A DNA stretch of 64,000 nt from Enterobacterales bacterium (lineage in GTDB: Bacteria > Pseudomonadota > Gammaproteobacteria > Enterobacterales > Succinivibrionaceae), in contig CAAGDP010000023.1 of the NCBI GenBank assembly GCA_900768635.1, forward strand, positions 1 to 64,000, written 5' to 3'. How positions within the stretch are numbered: the stretch's first letter is position 1; each line of letters starts with the position of its first letter. Positions 55,030 to 63,695 of the stretch are shown one piece after another. A program made the translations under genes and the position numbers. The notes below the pieces were generated by a model. It was not told where the DNA came from. It worked only from the letters and a program-made list of their open reading frames with translations, and ran no database searches.

Positions 55030-56238
55030 CTAAATAATAAGAACCACTGCAGAATCCGGTTCCCAGTGCAGGAACACCTTATCATCCCAGGACGGCTGAT
55101 TGTTGCGGAAACGATCCACATTCGGAATAGTAACAGTCACCACCTTGCCACTTACTATTTTGACATGATAAATGGACATGTCTCCCATATAAGCAATGTT
55201 TTCAACTACGCCCTCAGCGTAATTGTAATTATGATCGGTAGGCTCCTTGGTCTCTATCCAGATTTTTTCAGGACGCAATGCTACGGTAACCTTCATTCCA
55301 TCGGCAATATTAGTTCCTGAATTTATGAAGATAGGATGTTTCAATTCATGAGAATTGATAACAGTATGGGCTGCATCATTTTCCCCGAGAACACCTTCAA
55401 AAAGATTAACAGATCCAATAAATTCGGCTGTAAACACACAGTTAGGGTTTTCGTAAATTTCTTCAGGATCGCCTACCTGAACAAATTCACCCTTGTCCAT
55501 AATGGCAATTCTTCCCGCCATGGTCATTGCTTCTTCCTGATCATGGGTTACCATTACACAGGTAACACCTACCTTTTCAATAATGTCCACAAGTTCCAGC
55601 TGCATCTTTACCCGGAGTTTTTTATCCAATGCTCCCATTGGTTCGTCCAAAAGAAGCAATTTAGGACGCTTGGCAAGAGAACGGGCCAGAGCCACACGCT
55701 GTCTCTGACCGCCTGAAAGCTGGTACGGTCTGCGACTGCGGTAATCAGACATATGAACCAGATCCAGCATCTGATTAACACGGTCAGCAATTTCATCCTT
55801 TGGAAGTTTATCCTGTTTGAGGCCAAAGGCTATATTCTGTTCTACAGTCATATGCGGGAATAATGCATAGGACTGGAACATCATATTTACCGGACGTTTA
55901 TAAGGAGGAATATCTGCCAGATTCTGTCCATCAATAATAATTTCGCCACTGGTTGGTGTTTCAAGACCATCAAGCATGCGAAGCAATGTGGATTTTCCGC
56001 ATCCGGAAGAACCCAGCAATGCGAATATTTCTCCCTGATAAATAGTTAGATCAACACCGTCAACGGCCACTACTCCGCCGTTAAATACTTTGGTTAACTT
56101 TTTAATCTCCAGAAGGGGTTTGCGTTTTTGAATTTCTTGAATGGTGGGCTTGTTGGGATTCTGATTCTTGGTGCGGGGATCTTTAGTTTGGGTGCCTAAA
56201 GGTACAGCTGCTTCCTGCTGATTTTCCAGATCTGCCAT
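55030..56238 (-). CDS. potG: Putrescine ABC transporter ATPase PotG-like
   Basis: The ATPase of the importer. The 402 residues have a polar N-terminal tail (1-40), Walker A GSSGCGKSTLLRML, Q-loop MMFQSYALFPHMTVEQN, signature LSGGQRQRVALARSL, Walker B LLLLDEPMGALD, the H-loop MVTHDQEEAMTMAG and a C-terminal TOBE domain (about 310-400). The stretch AFGLKQDKLPK and the TOBE end match E. coli PotG. It is first in the potG-potH-potI operon; potF, which precedes it in E. coli, is absent. Confidence 0.9.
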   Translation of the reverse strand: MADLENQQEAAVPLGTQTKDPRTKNQNPNKPTIQEIQKRKPLLEIKKLTKVFNGGVVAVDGVDLTIYQGEIFALLGSSGCGKSTLLRMLDGLETPTSGEIIIDGQNLADIPPYKRPVNMMFQSYALFPHMTVEQNIAFGLKQDKLPKDEIADRVNQMLDLVHMSDYRSRRPYQLSGGQRQRVALARSLAKRPKLLLLDEPMGALDKKLRVKMQLELVDIIEKVGVTCVMVTHDQEEAMTMAGRIAIMDKGEFVQVGDPEEIYENPNCVFTAEFIGSVNLFEGVLGENDAAHTVINSHELKHPIFINSGTNIADGMKVTVALRPEKIWIETKEPTDHNYNYAEGVVENIAYMGDMSIYHVKIVSGKVVTVTIPNVDRFRNNQPSWDDKVFLHWEPDSAVVLII

Positions 56239-56710
56239 TTAATTCTCCTAACATCGATAAATTGCCTATTCACTAAGCATTCCATGGCTGGCAGGGTATG
56301 CCAGATCACTTTTGAATTTTAACGACTGCATTTAAAATTTCAATAAAAAAAGGACGAAAAGCAGAAATTATTAATTGTTAATCGGTAAATACGACCATTT
56401 CCGATCTTAAGGACTGATTATTAGCGCTTTTTGTGTTGAAATGGCTCAGTTTCCGGTAGAAATATCCAATGATTCTTCCGGATCTTCCGGTAATACAGCA
56501 GGTTTACAGTGCAACAGTAAATTTCTGACCGTTACTTTCTGCATAATCTGAGGAGGGAAAAGTAAACACCTGAGACCTGACGGCCAATAATCAGAGAGGT
56601 AAGATCACTTCCTCCGGTGTCAAGATATAAATCTAAACAGAACAGACAGACTGCTGCGCATATTGCGCATGTATAATGTAGGAAAATTTTTACTTTAGTC
56701 TCAAATTTTA

Positions 56711-56726
56711 TGTGATCTCAATCACG
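56711..56726. promoter_or_regulatory. CRP-type binding site
   Basis: TGTGATCTCAATCACG fits TGTGA-N6-TCACA with one mismatch. The centre is about 43 bases ahead of the start predicted from the TATAAT at 56750, a class II activator position for the efflux operon. Confidence 0.6.
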
Positions 56727-56755
56727 TTTTGTTCTTTTATGTTCTCTTATATAAT
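56727..56755 (+). promoter_or_regulatory. Putative promoter of the RND efflux operon
   Basis: A TATAAT at 56750-56755 has only a weak -35 (TTTTGT at 56727-56732), as expected of an activated promoter. The CRP-like site overlaps its upstream side. A second TATAAT, with a TG extension, is at 56672-56677, next to two TGCGCA motifs. The remainder of 56239-56710 shows no gene. Confidence 0.45.
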
Positions 56756-56788
56756 TACATCTCGCTTAAAAACTCATTACAATCGATA

Positions 56789-56800
56789 CTACCATGGTAG
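56789..56800. promoter_or_regulatory. Perfect 12-bp palindrome upstream of the efflux operon
   Basis: CTACCATGGTAG is fully palindromic and lies about 30 bases after the predicted start and 92 bases before the first gene. A dimeric repressor could bind it. No regulator gene is adjacent. Confidence 0.35.
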
Positions 56801-56892
56801 ACAATTCCGATTTTGTATCTTTTTGATGCAAGTCTGCCTAACCTTTTTATTATGAAATTTCTTATAGCTTTTTCTTTTTTTAAGTGGTTATT

Positions 56893-58065
56893 ATGACTAA
56901 ATCATTAAAGAAGACTTGTTTGTGCTCTGCAATCATTTTTGGTTTATCTCTGGTCGGATGCGGTAATGATGAAGCTGCAAACAGCGGTGCACAACAGCGA
57001 CTGCTTCCCGTGAAGTATGAGACAGTAAAAAAGCAGGACGTAACAGTAGAGTTAACTCTTACTGGCAGAACCAATGCATTAAGAGAAGCAGAAGTAAGAC
57101 CTCAGGTAAGTGGTATCATTCTGAAAAGACTCTTTACCGAAGGATCTGAAGTTAAGAAAGGACAGCAACTATATCAGATTGATCCTGCAACCTATGAAGC
57201 TAATCTGGCAGCTGCCAAAGCAGAACTGGCTAAAGCCGAGGCCAGCGCATATTCTATAAAGGTACGTGCCGAACGTTATGCTGAACTTATAAAATCCAAG
57301 GCCGTCAGCCAGCAGGATTATGATGACGCAATGGCCAATAAACGTTCTGCTGATGCACAAATCCTTGCCGCAAAAGCTACAGTTCGTAATGCCGAAATCA
57401 ATCTGGCATATACCAAAGTATATGCACCTATCTCCGGTATTATCGGAAGATCTATGTTTACTGAAGGTGCATTGGTAACAGCCAACCAGCAAACCGCACT
57501 GGCTACTATTCAGGAGTTAAATCCTATCTATATCGATCTGGGTGAATCAGTAACTGATCTACTGCAGACTCGCAAGGAAATTGCCGAAGGCACAATTCAG
57601 CTGAACAAAGACAATGCCATTGAAGTATCACTGCTGTTCGAAAACGGTGAAAAATACTCAGAACCTGGCATTATGGAATTCACCGGAGTGTCAGTTGATC
57701 AGTCTACCGGCATGGTTAATATCAGAGCAACCGCAAATAACCCAAATCACATATTGTTGCCTGGTATGTTTATGCGTGCCAAATTCCCTAAAGGTGTACA
57801 GAAAGGTGCACTTTTAGTGCCACAAAAGTCAGTAATTAGACACAATCGTTCTGAGAAGTTCGTTTATGTTATTGATGAAAATAACACTATTCAGCAGAAG
57901 TTCCTGGAACTGGGGCCTGAAATCCCTGGCTACTTTATTGTAAATAAGGGTATTTCCGAGGGAGATAAAGTAGTTATATCTAATCTTCAGAAGATTTCTC
58001 AGGTAGGTATCAAAGTACAGCCGGAAGATGCTAGCAAGATAGCACCTCAGCAGGAAAGAAAATAA
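56893..58065 (+). CDS. RND efflux periplasmic adaptor lipoprotein (AcrA/MexA type)
   Basis: The membrane-fusion subunit joining the RND pump to the outer-membrane channel. The 390 residues start with a lipoprotein signal, lipobox LVGC (Cys at about residue 23). They continue with the lipoyl half-motifs (VRPQVSGIILKRLFTEGSEV and AYTKVYAPISGIIGRS), an alpha-hairpin (about 97-160) and beta-barrel and membrane-proximal domains. I chose the ATG at 56893; the frame opens 3 codons earlier at a GTG. The pump gene follows after 9 bases. Confidence 0.92.
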   Translation: MTKSLKKTCLCSAIIFGLSLVGCGNDEAANSGAQQRLLPVKYETVKKQDVTVELTLTGRTNALREAEVRPQVSGIILKRLFTEGSEVKKGQQLYQIDPATYEANLAAAKAELAKAEASAYSIKVRAERYAELIKSKAVSQQDYDDAMANKRSADAQILAAKATVRNAEINLAYTKVYAPISGIIGRSMFTEGALVTANQQTALATIQELNPIYIDLGESVTDLLQTRKEIAEGTIQLNKDNAIEVSLLFENGEKYSEPGIMEFTGVSVDQSTGMVNIRATANNPNHILLPGMFMRAKFPKGVQKGALLVPQKSVIRHNRSEKFVYVIDENNTIQQKFLELGPEIPGYFIVNKGISEGDKVVISNLQKISQVGIKVQPEDASKIAPQQERK

Positions 58066-58074
58066 GGTAAAAAA

Positions 58075-61000
58075 ATGTTATCAAGATTCTTTATTGATCG
58101 CCCTGTATTTGCCTGGGTTATAGCCATAATCCTTATGGCTCTGGGTTTACTTGCATTAAATACACTGCCTGTAGCCCAGTATCCTGAAATTGCACCGCCA
58201 CAGGTGAAAATTTCTGCCACCTATCCCGGCGCGTCCTCTGACACTGTAGAAAATACCGTCACCAAGGTTATCGAACAGAACCTTACCGGTTTGGATGGTT
58301 TCATCTATATGAGCTCCACTTCAGACTCCTATGGACAAACCGAAATTACCGTAACTTTTGAAAAAGGTACCAATCCTGATATTGCACAGGTTCAGGTTCA
58401 GAACAAACTGCAACAGGCTCTTACTTCTCTGCCTCAGGTAGTACAGCAACAAGGTATTTCTGTTAAAAAGACAACTGCTAGCTTCCTTAAGGTTATAGGT
58501 CTTATTTCTGATGATCCGAAAGTTACAGCTAATGACCTGTCTGACTACCTTGTAACTAACTTCAAGGAACCAATCAGCCGTCTGGAAGGTGTTGGTGAAG
58601 TTCAAGTGTTCGGTGCTGAATATTCTATGCGAATCTGGCTTGATCCAAACAAATTAAGCAAGTATGCCATATCCACATCTGAACTTGTTGCAGCCATTAA
58701 AAGACAGAATGCTCAGATTGCATACGGAACTCTCGGCGGAGCCCCTGCCGTAGAAGGACAGACCTATTCCTTCACTGTAACCGGTCAGGCCCGTCTCACT
58801 TATCCGGAAGAATTTGAACAGATTGTCCTGCGTGTTGACAGCGATGGCAAAGTTGTAAAACTCAAGGATGTGGCCCGAGTTGAATTAGGAGCTGAAAATT
58901 ACAACTCCTACGGTAGATTAAACGGTCAGCCGACATCCGGTCTTGCCATTAAACTTGCTGCCGGTGCAAATGCTCTATCCACCTCCAAGCTGGTAGACGC
59001 CAAGGTAAAGGAATTATCTGAGTTCTTTCCTGTAGGTATGCATGCAGTTGTACCTTATGACACCACTCCGTTCATTAAAGTGTCCATAGACTCTGTTTAT
59101 GAAACTCTTATTGAAGCTATTATTCTGGTGTTTATTGTTATGCTGGTGTTCCTCCAGAATATCCGTGCCACTGTTATTCCTACTATTGCAGTACCGGTAG
59201 TTCTGCTGGGTACATTTGCCATAATGGAAGCTCTTGGATTCTCTATTAACACTCTTACCATGTTCGGTCTGGTTCTGGCCATTGGTTTGCTGGTAGACGA
59301 TGCTATTGTGGTTGTGGAGAACGTGGAACGTCTTATTACGTCAAATAATCTGCATCCAAGAATCGCTACCATCAGATCCATGGAACAGATCACCGGAGCT
59401 CTGATTGGTATTGCTCTGGTTCTGGCAGCAGTATTTATTCCAATGGCATTTACCGGCGGTTCAACAGGTGTAATTTACCGTCAGTTCTCCATTACCATAG
59501 TTTCAGCAATGCTTCTGTCAGTAGTTGTTGCTCTGACCCTCACTCCGGCATTGTGTGCTTCAATTCTGAAAGATCCGGAAAAGAAAAAATCATCAAAGAA
59601 GAATGCTCTTGACTGGTTTTTCACCAAATTCAACAATGGATTTAACCGTCTTTCAAACAGTTATCAGAACCATGTTCGCATTGTAGTCAGATCCATTCCG
59701 CGTTATTGCATATACTATGTAATTATCATTTGCGGTGCAATATTCTGCTTCAATCGAATTCCTTCATCCTTCCTCCCGGAAGAAGATCAGGGTGTGCTCT
59801 TTGTTATGGCTCAGCTTCCTGCCGGTGCTACTATTGAAAGAACCGACAAGGTTGTAGACCGCATTGAAGATTACTTCCTCAATAGAGAAAAAGACAATAT
59901 CGAATCTCTGTTGTCAGTTGTAGGCTTCTCCTTTGCCGGCGTTGGTCAGAACGTAGCTATGAGCTTTGTTAAGCTGAAGGACTGGTCTCTGCGTCCAACA
60001 TATAACCAGACAGTCTACCCAATAATAGAAAGAGCTTTCCCTGCACTGTACGGCGGGATTGATGATGCAAACGTCTTTGCCTTTAACGTTCCGGCAGTTC
60101 CTGAACTTGGTCAGGCTCAGGGTATCGACTTCTATCTGGTGGATCATCGTGCTCAGGGACATGAATCTCTGATGGAAACAAGAAATACCTTCCTTGGTCT
60201 GGCAAGTCAATCTCCTGTACTAACTCAAACCAGACCTAATGGACTGGATGACGTTGCCCAGCTGAAAATCATAGTTGACTATGAGAAAGCAGCATCTCAT
60301 GGAATTGATATTTCTGAACTTAACACCACTCTGTCTACAGCTTGGGCAAGTAATTATGTCGACGACTTTACTTACAATGATCGTGTAAAGAAAGTTTATG
60401 TTCAGGCCGACAAGCAGTTCAGAATGGGAGAAAATGATCTCAATCTATGGTATGTAAAGAACAGTTCCGGAAAGATGGTACCGTTTAAATCCTTTGCATC
60501 AACAGTTTGGACCTACGGTTCACCTCGTCTTGAAAGATTCAACGCATTACCAGCCATAAACTTCAACGCATCGGCTAAACCAGGTCACTCTACCGGTGAA
60601 GCCATGGATGAAGCATATCGCATTCTGAAACAGCTTCCAGCCGGATATGATATTGCCTGGAACGGAGCTTCTTATCAGGAACGTAAAGCCGGAGATCAGT
60701 CTCTCAGCCTTCTGCTGATTTCTGCCGGTTTCGTATTCCTGTTACTGGCGGCACTTTATGAAAGCTGGTCAATTCCTTTTGCAGTAATGCTGGTTGTTCC
60801 TCTGGGAATTTTCGGTGCTGTAGGAGCTGCATACCTGTCCAGATATATCAATCTTGTATATCCTGCACTTCATACTCTGAGTTTCGACGTATACTTCCAG
60901 GTAGGATTGCTGACAACCATCGGTCTTTCTGCTAAAAACGCAATTCTGATTGTTGAATTTGCAAAGGAACTGTACGATAAAGGCTCAAGACTGACTGATT

Positions 61001-61299
61001 CTATTGTAGAAGCTGCAAAAATCCGTCTGAGACCAATATTAATGACATCTTTGGCTTTCTGCTTCGGTGTATTGCCACTGGCTCTCAGCACCGGTGCCGG
61101 TGCAAACAGCCAGAACGAAATCGGTGTCTGCGTATTAGGTGGTATGATTACAGCTACTATTTTGGCAATCTTCTTTGTTCCTGTGTTCTTTGTTCTTGTT
61201 ATGCGCTACTTTACCAAGTACAAGCCAAAGAATGAAAAACTGGCAGAATACGCTGCCCAGGAAGCTCGTGCTAAGGAAGGAAAGAATGAAATACAATAA
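58075..61299 (+). CDS. RND multidrug efflux pump (AcrB/MexB type)
   Basis: The inner-membrane proton/drug antiporter. The 1074 residues (AcrB 1049) start MLSRFFIDRPVFAWVIAII as in HAE1 pumps. Proton-relay residues are Asp-Asp in LLVDDAIVVVENVERL (TM4) and Lys in LSAKNAILIVEFAKEL (TM10). The porter and docking domains are full length. The C-terminus is polar and charged. Substrates cannot be predicted, but HAE1 pumps export hydrophobic and amphiphilic compounds, bile salts among them. Its 3' end overlaps the channel gene by 14 bases. Confidence 0.94.
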   Translation: MLSRFFIDRPVFAWVIAIILMALGLLALNTLPVAQYPEIAPPQVKISATYPGASSDTVENTVTKVIEQNLTGLDGFIYMSSTSDSYGQTEITVTFEKGTNPDIAQVQVQNKLQQALTSLPQVVQQQGISVKKTTASFLKVIGLISDDPKVTANDLSDYLVTNFKEPISRLEGVGEVQVFGAEYSMRIWLDPNKLSKYAISTSELVAAIKRQNAQIAYGTLGGAPAVEGQTYSFTVTGQARLTYPEEFEQIVLRVDSDGKVVKLKDVARVELGAENYNSYGRLNGQPTSGLAIKLAAGANALSTSKLVDAKVKELSEFFPVGMHAVVPYDTTPFIKVSIDSVYETLIEAIILVFIVMLVFLQNIRATVIPTIAVPVVLLGTFAIMEALGFSINTLTMFGLVLAIGLLVDDAIVVVENVERLITSNNLHPRIATIRSMEQITGALIGIALVLAAVFIPMAFTGGSTGVIYRQFSITIVSAMLLSVVVALTLTPALCASILKDPEKKKSSKKNALDWFFTKFNNGFNRLSNSYQNHVRIVVRSIPRYCIYYVIIICGAIFCFNRIPSSFLPEEDQGVLFVMAQLPAGATIERTDKVVDRIEDYFLNREKDNIESLLSVVGFSFAGVGQNVAMSFVKLKDWSLRPTYNQTVYPIIERAFPALYGGIDDANVFAFNVPAVPELGQAQGIDFYLVDHRAQGHESLMETRNTFLGLASQSPVLTQTRPNGLDDVAQLKIIVDYEKAASHGIDISELNTTLSTAWASNYVDDFTYNDRVKKVYVQADKQFRMGENDLNLWYVKNSSGKMVPFKSFASTVWTYGSPRLERFNALPAINFNASAKPGHSTGEAMDEAYRILKQLPAGYDIAWNGASYQERKAGDQSLSLLLISAGFVFLLLAALYESWSIPFAVMLVVPLGIFGAVGAAYLSRYINLVYPALHTLSFDVYFQVGLLTTIGLSAKNAILIVEFAKELYDKGSRLTDSIVEAAKIRLRPILMTSLAFCFGVLPLALSTGAGANSQNEIGVCVLGGMITATILAIFFVPVFFVLVMRYFTKYKPKNEKLAEYAAQEARAKEGKNEIQ

Positions 61300-62668
61300 C
61301 ACATTACTTACTCTGAGCATTGTTGCAGCAACAGTTACAGCAGGTTGCTCACTGGCTCCTGATTATGAAAGACCGGCAACACCGGTCACTTCAGAATGGG
61401 AAGCTGATGAAACAGTAAAACAGCCTCTTTCCTGGAAAGAGCAGTTTACTGATCCTGAACTTCAGACACTTATAAATACAGCCCTGAAAAATAACAGAGA
61501 TCTGAAGCTGGCAGCTTTAAATGTAGCTGAATATCAGTCTCAATACAAAATTGAGCGGGATGCTCTTATCCCATCTGTTAATGCTTCAGGCTCTGTAACA
61601 AGAGGCTACAATACTCAGGGAACCGGACAATACCTTACTACCTATTCTGTAGGCGGTTCATTATCCTGGGAAATTGACTTCTTCGGATATATAAGAAACC
61701 AGAAAAATGCTGCTCTTGAAGGTTACTTTGCCAGCTACGAAAATCAGAGGTCAGCTCAGATATCACTGATTGCATCCATAGCAAGTGCGTATTACACCTA
61801 TGTAGCAGACAAGGAGTTACTTGATCTTTACAAGGAAACATTACAGACAGAACAGGACAGCTACAAGCTTACCAAAAACAAGTATGATGTAGGTGCTGCG
61901 TCAGAATTGGAACTGTCTCAGTCACAGACTGCTGTAGCTACTGCTGAAATTAATGTTGCCAATTACGAAAGGGTTCTCAAGCTGGATTATAACTCCCTCC
62001 TTCTTCTGGTAGGTACCAATCTTCCTGAGATAGACTCACTCAAGAAAATCACCAACATTGAAGTTAAGCCTATCGCAGTGGGATCTAAAACAACTCTGCT
62101 GGATCAGCGACCAGATATTCTGGCAGCAGAACATCTCCTGAAGCAGGCTAACTACAGTATCGGTGTAGCCCGTGCCGCTCTTCTTCCAAGAATTACACTT
62201 GGAGCAACCTACGGTAGAATTGCTTTTGAGTCCAACAATTTCTTTGACAATGACAACCGGTTCTGGTCACTGTCTCCTGCTTTTGCAGTCCCAATCTTCA
62301 ATATGTCACTCTATGATAATCTGGATGTTGTGGACATCAGAAAACAGAAGGCTATCGTAACTTACGAAAAAACCATTCAGCAGGCATTCAAGGAAGTTTC
62401 TGATGCCATCAAATCTTTCGACAGTCTGAATAAACAATACAAGAGCCAGCAGGATTTGTACACAGCCACCAAGACATATTTCAAACTGGCTGATCAACGT
62501 TACAACCAGGGTGTGGACAGTTATCTCACCAGACTTGATGCTCAACGCCAGTATGTGGGAGCCCGTCAGGGTCTTATTACAACCAAGCTGCAACAATTGC
62601 AAACACAGATCAACCTGTATAAGGCTATAGGTGGTGGTTGGGATAACGGCGACAATGTAACCGAATGA
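61286..62668 (+). CDS. RND efflux outer-membrane channel lipoprotein (OprM/NodT type)
   Basis: The outer-membrane duct of the pump. The 460-residue lipoprotein has lipobox TAGC (Cys about residue 20) and the OprM start CSLAPDYERPATPV. Two repeated halves of coiled-coil (about 70-250 and 270-455) include QRPDILAAEHLLKQANYSIG (split here as QRPDILAAEHLL) and the end LDAQRQYVGARQGLITTKL. I chose the ATG at 61286, with AAGGAAGG upstream and inside the pump gene, over 61175, which would overlap by 125 bases. The gene set equals mexAB-oprM in layout; E. coli keeps TolC elsewhere. Confidence 0.92.
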   Translation: MKYNNTLLTLSIVAATVTAGCSLAPDYERPATPVTSEWEADETVKQPLSWKEQFTDPELQTLINTALKNNRDLKLAALNVAEYQSQYKIERDALIPSVNASGSVTRGYNTQGTGQYLTTYSVGGSLSWEIDFFGYIRNQKNAALEGYFASYENQRSAQISLIASIASAYYTYVADKELLDLYKETLQTEQDSYKLTKNKYDVGAASELELSQSQTAVATAEINVANYERVLKLDYNSLLLLVGTNLPEIDSLKKITNIEVKPIAVGSKTTLLDQRPDILAAEHLLKQANYSIGVARAALLPRITLGATYGRIAFESNNFFDNDNRFWSLSPAFAVPIFNMSLYDNLDVVDIRKQKAIVTYEKTIQQAFKEVSDAIKSFDSLNKQYKSQQDLYTATKTYFKLADQRYNQGVDSYLTRLDAQRQYVGARQGLITTKLQQLQTQINLYKAIGGGWDNGDNVTE

Positions 62669-62691
62669 TCCCGATTTAAACCTGATATAAG

Positions 62692-62717
62692 TCCCGGCTT
62701 TATAAGTCGGGATTTTT
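62692..62717 (+). terminator. Rho-independent terminator of the efflux operon
   Basis: TCCCG (62692-62696) pairs with CGGGA (62708-62712), flanking complementary bases, and TTTTT follows. It lies 24 bases after the stop. Confidence 0.7.
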
Positions 62718-62901
62718 ATCTCCGCAAAACACCGACTCAGGAAGTATAAGTACAAGAATGAGTGCATTACGCTCACTGCAGATGGTTATCTGACAATGTT
62801 CCGGGAAGTATTTTTCAAATATGAATAAAAATTTTCAAAAATCAGGGAACAAATTGCAGAATAGGATGTCTACAGTAATAGAAATTGGTTGCTTTTTTGT
62901 T

Positions 62902-62930
62902 CCGCTTGATATTAGATCAGGCGGTTTTTC
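62902..62930 (+). terminator. Orphan plus-strand terminator; possible small RNA end
   Basis: CCGC-T-TGAT, a 5-base loop and ATCA-G-GCGG are followed by TTTTTCTTTTT. The efflux operon already has a terminator 190 bases upstream, and no gene lies between. A small RNA ending here is possible. In E. coli the small RNA Spot 42 lies next to engB, but I see no match to its sequence. The rest of 62718-63044 has no supported gene. Confidence 0.5.
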
Positions 62931-63044
62931 TTTTTATTTACATTTTTATTTACAGCCTTAATAATCCAAAATCTCTCATTTTCCGGAAAAGCAGGAAAAT
63001 GAAAGATTCTAAAAGGTCATTAAGATTGAGAGCAGGAGAATTTG

Positions 63045-63695
63045 TTACTCTTCAGGTTCGTTTGCATCTGCCGGTGGAAATTCACCACTGTTGCGATCAA
63101 ACCATTCAGAAAGTAATTCCCGGAATTTCTTAAGACCAATCGACAGATTTACAGCAGAAAATGGCAGAACAGATATATAGAGTTCATGATCCTGAAATTC
63201 CTGCAATGCAAACTCTACCTCTCTGACAGCCTTGGTTCTTGGGCTCTGATTAAGCTTGTCAGATTTGGTAAGAAGCAAAATTGTAGGTAACTGGCAGGAG
63301 ATGGCCCAATCCACAATCTGCCGATCCAGTGAAGTCAGCGGATTTCTGATATCCATAACCACCACAAGACCTTTAAGACTTTTCCGAGATTCCAGATATT
63401 CGTTAAGGGCCCGCTGCCACTTCTTTTTCAGCTCCATAGGAACTTTTGCATAGCCATATCCTGGTAAATCCACAATCCGTTTATCCGGTGTAATTTCAAA
63501 TAAGTTTATCATCTGGGTACGACCGGGAGTTTTACTGGTTTTAGCCAAATTCTTCTGTTCAGTCAATGCATTAAGAGCAGAAGATTTTCCTGCATTGGAT
63601 CTGCCTACAAAGGCGATCTCACACCCTTCATCAGGTGGAAGGAAGGATATATCCGGTGCACTCATCCTGAAAGTTACAGATTTAAAATTGTACAT
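63045..63695 (-). CDS. engB: Ribosome-biogenesis GTP-binding protein EngB (YsxC/YihA)
   Basis: EngB is a small essential GTPase involved in 50S assembly and division. The 216 residues have G1 GRSNAGKSSALNAL, G2 SKTPGRTQMINLFE, G3 DLPGYGYAKVP, G4 TKSDKLN and G5 FSAVN. The C-terminal tail (FPPADANEPEE) is acidic. All motifs are intact. Transcribed opposite to the efflux operon. Confidence 0.96.
   Translation of the reverse strand: MYNFKSVTFRMSAPDISFLPPDEGCEIAFVGRSNAGKSSALNALTEQKNLAKTSKTPGRTQMINLFEITPDKRIVDLPGYGYAKVPMELKKKWQRALNEYLESRKSLKGLVVVMDIRNPLTSLDRQIVDWAISCQLPTILLLTKSDKLNQSPRTKAVREVEFALQEFQDHELYISVLPFSAVNLSIGLKKFRELLSEWFDRNSGEFPPADANEPEE

Noticed and set aside
62885..63133. 82-codon plus-strand frame between the efflux operon and engB
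   Set aside because: Its first part is the T-rich terminator region and the rest is antisense to engB.
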